From the NCBI GenBank assembly GCA_022559845.1, contig JAHNEJ010002744.1, positions 62,001-126,000 on the forward strand: DNA of 64,000 nt, read 5' to 3'. Both the position numbers and the translations under genes were made by a program. Source of the stretch: Amorphophallus konjac. Its lineage: Eukaryota; Streptophyta; Magnoliopsida; Alismatales; Araceae. The notes beneath the pieces are model-generated. The model had not been told where the DNA came from and did no database searches. It saw only the letters and a list, made by a program, of their open reading frames with translations. This document shows, piece by piece, positions 58,267 to 64,000 of the stretch (position 1 is the stretch's first letter; every line of letters begins with the position of its first letter).

Positions 58267-60193
58267 TGATGCGGGACGGACACGCGACCTGGGACTCTAG
58301 CTCGTGATCGGCCCTAGTGAGGGAAGATGTGGGACCATGCGCGGTTGAGAAACCGGCAGTGAGTCTTGGGTATCGGCCTTCCCGCGTTAACTCGGGTCGA
58401 GTCACGAGACGAGTTACGCTCACTCTCTCGCAGCGGTGAATAGAAGTATAGCAAGCTAGATAATCTATCACTCATGCAACGGCATATACAAAAATATACG
58501 AGTAAAGTAATGCCTACGAGGAGGGTGGCGAGTATACCTCCACGCTCCGGGCGTGGGGAAGACGTTCCCGGCCAAGTACGGTAACTCTCGGTACAACGGT
58601 AAAAGTTAATTACAACAGTGAATTTTATTGCCCACTCCACGCAGGGAGGTAAAGAGCTACAGTCGGGCCCGGGAGGACCGACCCTAGGTTGACAGGCAGC
58701 AATCTGGAGTTGCGTACGACACGAACTCGGCATGCTGGTCCGACTCGGCACTATTCCAACTCGGTGCTACGCCAACTCGGTTGCTAACTAACTGGACAAC
58801 AAGCAACGGTTTTCAAAGGAACGTCGCCTTCCTAAGATCTTCTGGAGGCGCCGCTTGGCTGGGACGATGGCAGGACGTCCTTGAATGACTTCCTGAAGTG
58901 GCGGCTCCTGAAGTTGATTTTTGATATTCATTTCTGAATTTCTTCTGGGCTGCAATTTCGGACCTACACAGGAAACAGATCTGCACGCCTCGGCTGCAAG
59001 AATTACGACGCTCAGATCCGGAGGCCGATCGAGGCGTGGCTGGTACCGTTGGAAAGAGGACTCATAGAACTATAACATATATTTTGTACAGGTCCATCCA
59101 GTGGACGGATTGAAAATGAGGATGACTGTAAGAATGTTTTCATTTCTGACCCGGACTGACAAACACACAGGGCATCAAGGGATCTACCTGAAACTGACCT
59201 TTGATCGAGGGTCAAATGAATTTTCTAAACTCCACGAAAATTATGGTGGAAGGGGATATATGTGTGGAACACTGAGTAATTTTTTGGGATTTTTTGAAAA
59301 TTGGTAAGGGGGTGGGGAAAATGCGACAAGATGACTCTGTCCCGTAGATCTGTAAAAGGGCAGATTACTAAGAGGACAAACAAAAATATGGGAAAAATAC
59401 CTAATGACTTCCAAATGACACGAAATTTGAACTGGAGGTTAAGGGAGATGGACAAAACAAACTCTCAAAATTAAGGCTCGATCAGACAACAAGAAAAAAA
59501 GATAAAAATCCGGAGGTGAGGTTCTATCCTGATGGAGACAGACCTACGATGACGGCGGCGGCGGCGCGACGGCGATGCGATGGCGGCGACGGTGGCAGTA
59601 GAAATAGAATTCAGAGGGGCTAAGGAGAATATAGAAGGGCTTCACACCCAAGATTCAGTAGAAATCCATCTGCAAGAGGGGGAGGGGGAGAGGAACAAGG
59701 GCACACCCTTAAATGGCTCAAGCCAATTTCATAAATTTTCTTCATTAATATCTCTAATGACACTATACATAGGCTTATATAGAGAATGGCAAGAGGTGGG
59801 GGGCTGAGAATTTCATGGGAAAGAGGTCATTTTCTTCCCCCATGTGGTCAAAAATCTAAATAAATAAATTACATATGGAGGGGACACTCTTTTGAAAGGA
59901 AGGAAGGCATCTTGGACTTTTAAACCCCTTTGTCCCCTTTGAATGTCAAACTATTTAGAAGCCCACCTAAGACTTTGACCAGCCCCACATGGGCCCCTAT
60001 GACAATGGGAAAGGAGTGAGGGCCCCTTGCTGGACCTACTGACATTTTGCACAAAAACCTAAACAATCCAAGGGAATGACACATTGGCTTATAAAGCTTT
60101 ACAATTACACATATACTTTCCCAAGGATATAAAAGTAAATAAAAGGACTTAAATGCAAAATAAAAAGTCAGTGCTCGGCGTCGATTCCCATCA
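58267..60193 (-). repeat. Left (3') LTR, 1927 bp
   Basis: TGATGCGG...TTCCCATCA on the plus strand, with TG...CA ends on both strands. It contains a TATA box (59772-59783, minus strand) and GC-rich stretches with GGCGGCGGCGGCGCGACGGC. Confidence 0.88.
59772..59783 (-). promoter_or_regulatory. LTR TATA box
   Basis: CTCTATATAAGCC on the minus strand. It is repeated at the same place in the right LTR (about 63949-63961), consistent with the LTR promoter. Confidence 0.65.
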
Positions 60194-60206
60194 ACTCTCC
60201 CCGGGT
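60194..60206 (-). promoter_or_regulatory. Polypurine tract of the gag-only element
   Basis: ACCCGGGGAGAGT on the minus strand, immediately before the 3' LTR start TGATGGGAATCG. Confidence 0.65.
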
Positions 60207-60613
60207 GGGAAGAACTCGACCCCGTCGAGTAAGGGGTGCGGCTGCTCGAGTAGCTCCGGCGGATCCGTCATCGTACCATGATCTCCACTCCAAGTAATCG
60301 ACACCTGCTCATCCTGTATAGATTCGATATGCACACGATGCCATGGGAATGAGGCTAGAGATGGACACTCCGGGGTGGGGTCACTCTCAAAGGAGGGAAG
60401 GCGGCTCGAAGACTCACTAGGAATCACCGCTTGTCCCTTATTTGACTAGATCCGATATGAAGTAGAACCGATCCCAATAGTCCGACAAGTCTCATACTCG
60501 AAAGGGACTAACAACGCGAGCATACAAAACGACTCGACTCGATGTATGCACATGCACTCGACAGACAACCGGTACGAAACAAGGACCCACAAAGACCCTA
60601 AACAAACCTAATG

Positions 60614-62194
60614 TTAGTCTGACCTACGCATAGGCGATGGTGGACAAGGACACCCGAACATATGCCATGCATACACTAGTGGCAACCGGTGGTTGGCGGA
60701 AAGTGGGACTCCTAGACACCCTACTTTGTCCCTAGCATGCGGCTGCCTATGGGATTTGGGAGACTTGGGAGGGCTAGGAGGGCCGAATGTAGGTGGATCG
60801 GGCTTGGTGGGCATAGATGGCCCATCCCGTGGGGAAGGGGTGTGGTAGTGGACTCCCTCAAAGAAGTGAAGTATATATGGTGGGTCACAGGGTCCACTAG
60901 GGAATGGGTCAAAGAGATCAAAGAAGGTATGACCCCTTGTGGTGGGTTCCCACAAGTCACGGTCTCCGGTGTAGAAGTCTTGAAGGTGTGGATAATCACC
61001 TTTATGCATTGTAGGTGGGACGGTGATCATGTGTAGGATGTATGGTTCCTCCCTCTGGCAAAAGGGTATGAAGTCGGGTTCGCCCGGCATGGGGAGGAAT
61101 AAGAGGATCTCCGTAGTGACACAACCCACGGTGCATATGGAGGTAATGGACCCTATAGCCGGATGGGTGAAGCTACGACTAGTAAGTTGGTCAAAGCTTC
61201 GGGCCAAGGAGTGCGTCAACTGCCATTGTGAATCTAATCCCATAACAAGGTCATCCAATGTGTCAACATGGTGACTAGACCGGAATGTGGTATGGAATGA
61301 GTTGACCGGCACTAATGGTAGGGTGGGGTCCATGGATGGGTAAGGAGGCGGGATCAAGCCATCCTTGAGCCAACTAAGAAGCGGCTCGGCTATGAAAAGC
61401 GTACCCGTTATAAACACGGGTGGCTCGGGCTTGGGTGGCTCCAAATAAGAGGGTTCCAAATAAAGTTCAGAAGTAGAAAGTGGCAATGGAGCACTCACGG
61501 GTGGTGAAGGAGCATGCGTCCTTTCTATCCTTTCCAACCAATCCGAAAGCATTTTCTTGATTTCATCTAAGGTGCGGGTTAGAGTAGGGGCCTCGGGGTG
61601 GACTCGCTCCTCATCTCTTGGCCCAGATGCGGACCTAGACTCGACTATAAGTGGGGCTTCCACTTGGTTGGAGGCGATTGGGTGGGATTGGATGGAGGTG
61701 AAGGGGCGGGGTTGGTTGGAAGTGTGGCCCACTTGATTGTGGGTGAGTTGGTGGGGTTGGCTAGTGGTATGACCCCCGTGGTTGGAGGTAGGTGGGCGGG
61801 GAAGGTAGACCCTCCTAAGCGCTCTCTTCATATCCCACCATGACTCGATGGGCCTTAGTCTCCTATCTTCCTGGAAGTACTTGATGTCCCTCCATGTTTC
61901 GGTAGCTTCATAGAAAAGTCACCTTTTGGCAAAGTCGACTTGCGCGGGACCGGACATAAGGTAACACTCAAAGTAGTCGTCCATAATGGCTTCCCACTCT
62001 AGGTAGTCACCTGGGTTTTCGGAGCCATAGAAGTCCCGGGCTACGGGTCTACGGGGGTGGTCCGGGTGGTTCTCCCATCTTAGATAGTGTCGCCACCATG
62101 GATAAGATCCGGGCGTTTGGTAATCCATGGGACACGGGGAAGCTATTGGATGGACATGCCGACACTTGGACAAGACACTAGACCGACTATGCAA
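60614..62194 (-). pseudogene. Ty3/gypsy gag with one in-frame stop
   Basis: Gag forms the retrotransposon particle. One frame runs from 62194 to 60614 on the minus strand, broken only by a TGA at 61921-61919. Before it is DYLEWEAIMDDYFECYLMSG; after it come F-Y-E-A-T-E-T-W, then W-W-D-M-K-R-A-L-R-R-V-Y-L-P. This is the Retrotrans_gag pattern (Y-L-x-W-E...W...M-K-x-x-L-x-x-x-F-x-P). The C-terminal 400 residues are Pro/Ser/His-rich with no zinc knuckle seen. The start could be upstream of 62194. No pol frame follows. Confidence 0.8.
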
Positions 62195-62436
62195 GGTTGG
62201 AATGCATGCACACTAAGGACCCTAGACTTAAACCAAGACTCGATACGTGGCGAAGTTAATCGATCCGAAGATCACTCGCGCAAGTGTGCGGCCTTCCCGA
62301 TAGGCGTAGCCTAACGTTCGGACAACACCTTTTGATATACCGATTAATGGGATGCAAGTGCAACCTAGACCGACTTAGACGATGACTAGACATAAATGAC
62401 ACTTTTTTTTGTTTTAAACACCCTAGACTCAACCAC

Positions 62437-62448
62437 GCTCTGATACCA
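62437..62448 (-). promoter_or_regulatory. Primer-binding site (initiator Met tRNA type)
   Basis: TGGTATCAGAGC on the minus strand, 3 bases after the 5' LTR end CCGCATCA. Confidence 0.9.
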
Positions 62449-62451
62449 AAT

Positions 62452-64000
62452 TGATGCGGGACGGACAGGCGACCTGGGACTCTAGCTCGCGATTGTCCCT
62501 AGCGAGGGAAGACGTGGGACCGTGTGCGGTTGAGAAACCGGCAGTGAGTCTCGGGTATCGGCCTTCCCGCGTTAACTCGGGTCGAGTCACGGGACGGGTT
62601 ACGCTCACTCTCTCGCAGCGGTGAATAGAAGTATAGCAAGCTAGATAATATATCACTCATGCAGCGGCATATAAAAAAATATACGAGTAAAGCAATGCCT
62701 ACGAGGAGGGTGGCAAGTGTACCTTCACGCTCCGGGCGTGGGGAAGACGTTCCCGGCCAAGTACGATAACTCCCGGTACAACGGTAAAAGTTAATTACAA
62801 TAGTGAATTTTATTGCCCACTCCACGCAGGGAGGTAAAGGGCTACAAGTGGGGCTCGGGAGGACCGACCCTGTGTTGACGGGCAGCAATATGAAGGTGCG
62901 TACGGCACGAACTCGGCCTGCTGGTCCGACTCGGCACTATTCCAACTCAGTGCTACGCCAACTTGGTTGCTGACTAACTGGATAGCAAGCAACGGTTTCC
63001 AAAGGAACGTCGCCTTCCTAAGATCTTTTGGAGGCGCCGCTTGGCTGGGACGATGGCATGATGTCCTTGAACGACTTCCTGAAGTGGCGGCTCCTGAAGT
63101 TGATTTTTGATATTTGTTTCTGAATTTCTCCTGGGCTACAATTTCAGACCTGCACAGGGAACAGATCTGCACGCCTCGGCTATAAGAATTACGACGCTCA
63201 GATCCGGAGGCCGATCGAGGCGTGGCTGGTACCGTTGGAAAGAGGACTCATAGAACTATAACATATATTATTTACAGGTCCATCCAGTGGACGGATTGAA
63301 AATGACGATGACTGTAAGACTATTTTTTTTTCTGACTTGGACTGACAGACACATAGGGCAGCAAGGGATCTGCCTGAAACTGACCTTTTACCGAGGCTCA
63401 AATGAATTTTCTAAACTCCACGAAAATTATGGTGGAAGGGGATATATGTGTGGAACACTGAGTAACTTTTTGGGATTTTTTAAAAATTTATAAGGGGGTG
63501 GAGAAAATGCGACAAGGTGACTCTGTCCTGTAGATCTGCAAAAGGGCAGATTACTGAGAGGACAAACAAAATAATGGGAAAAATACCTAATGACTTCCAA
63601 ATGACACAAAATTTGAACTGGAGGTTAAGAGAGATGGACAAAAAAAACCCTTAAAATCAAGGCTCGATCAGACAGCAAGAAGAAAAGATAAAAATCTGGA
63701 GGTGAGGTTCTGTCCTGATGGAGATAGAACTCCGATGATGGTGGCGGCGGCGCGACGGCGGTGCGATGGCGGCGGTAGAAATAGAATTCAGATGGGTTAA
63801 GGAGAATATAGAAGGGCTTCACACCCAAGATTCAACATAAATCCATCTGCAAGAGGGGGAGGGAGAGAGGAACAAGGGCACACCCTTCAATGGCTCAAGC
63901 CAATTTCACAAATTTTCTTCATTATTATCTCTAATGACACTATACATCGGCTTATATAGAGAATGGCAAGGGGTGGAGGGCTGGGAATTTCGTGGGAAAG
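62452..64000 (-). repeat. Right (5') LTR, incomplete in window
   Basis: It is collinear with 58267-59815. By comparison with the left LTR its outer end should be roughly 380 bp past the window edge. Confidence 0.88.

Larger units (their letters stand above)
58267..64000 (-). mobile_element. Gag-only LTR retrotransposon (TR-GAG-like), right LTR cut by the window edge
   Basis: On the minus strand: 5' LTR (>64000 to 62452), a primer site matching the initiator-Met tRNA end (TGGTATCAGAGC, 62448-62437), a gag remnant (62194-60614), a polypurine tract (ACCCGGGGAGAGT), and the 3' LTR (60193-58267). Both LTRs have the same start TGATGCGGGACGGACA (plus strand) and run in parallel to the window end. 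The 2.26-kb interior has no room for protease, reverse transcriptase or integrase. The total would be about 6.1 kb. LTR copies differ at scattered positions, so this is not a brand-new insertion. Confidence 0.88.

Noticed and set aside
1..64000. tRNA, rRNA or endogenous viral genes
   Set aside because: No cloverleaf, rRNA block or viral protein was recognised. Reverse transcriptase sequence is all LINE-type.

Overview
This window is nuclear DNA of a land plant, from the large introns and the 3' flank of one conserved housekeeping gene. Ten exons on the + strand (9756-55550) encode the C-terminal part of eIF2B epsilon, the catalytic subunit of the guanine-nucleotide exchange factor for eIF2: the end of the left-handed beta-helix, an acidic linker, and the complete C-terminal W2 (eIF5C-like) domain with its stop codon. 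All ten exons join in frame with AG/GT junctions. The N-terminal nucleotidyltransferase-like exons are not in the window and should lie to the left. Introns range from 84 bp to 21.2 kb. The plant L1 LINEs with zf-RVT ends, hAT elements, Ty3/gypsy elements with plant-type primer sites and a TRIM all point to a plant with long TE-filled introns. The clade cannot be fixed from this sequence.

Layout. 1-5.9 kb: an antisense L1 (LINE A) interrupted by a three-LTR TRIM array. 6.0-9.26 kb: LINE tails, a truncated sense L1 (LINE B) and two candidate MITEs. 9756-10018: first visible exon. 10.0-18.4 kb intron: an L1 fragment, a 151-bp tandem duplication, and LINE C carrying a 4.8-kb hAT element with dead transposase plus a 204-bp relative. 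18.4-24.2 kb: exons 2-5, with a decayed RTE LINE in the third intron. 24.2-45.4 kb intron: LINE F (with target-site duplications), split by a non-autonomous Ty3/gypsy element with a 646-codon open frame and by a 1.35-kb hAT-type element; then a 245-bp hAT MITE, then antisense LINE G of a second L1 family. 45.4-52.7 kb intron: LINE E, flanked by a perfect 14-bp target-site duplication, with a 300-bp hAT MITE in its 5' end. 52.7-55.55 kb: last four exons. 55.55-58.27 kb: 3' flank with small repeats. 58.27-64 kb: a gag-only LTR retrotransposon (TR-GAG-like) whose right LTR runs off the window.

The sequence preserves insertion order: hAT, TRIM and gypsy copies sit inside LINEs, which sit inside introns. 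At least four hAT copies share termini (CAAGGNTGGCAGT) and a CGGTTTCGGCCGAAACCG-type subterminal palindrome, so the 4.8-kb copy is the best local candidate for the source lineage of the short ones. No TE coding frame looks fully intact except the 646-codon frame of unknown function in the gypsy element. No RNA gene, CRISPR array or endogenous virus was recognised.
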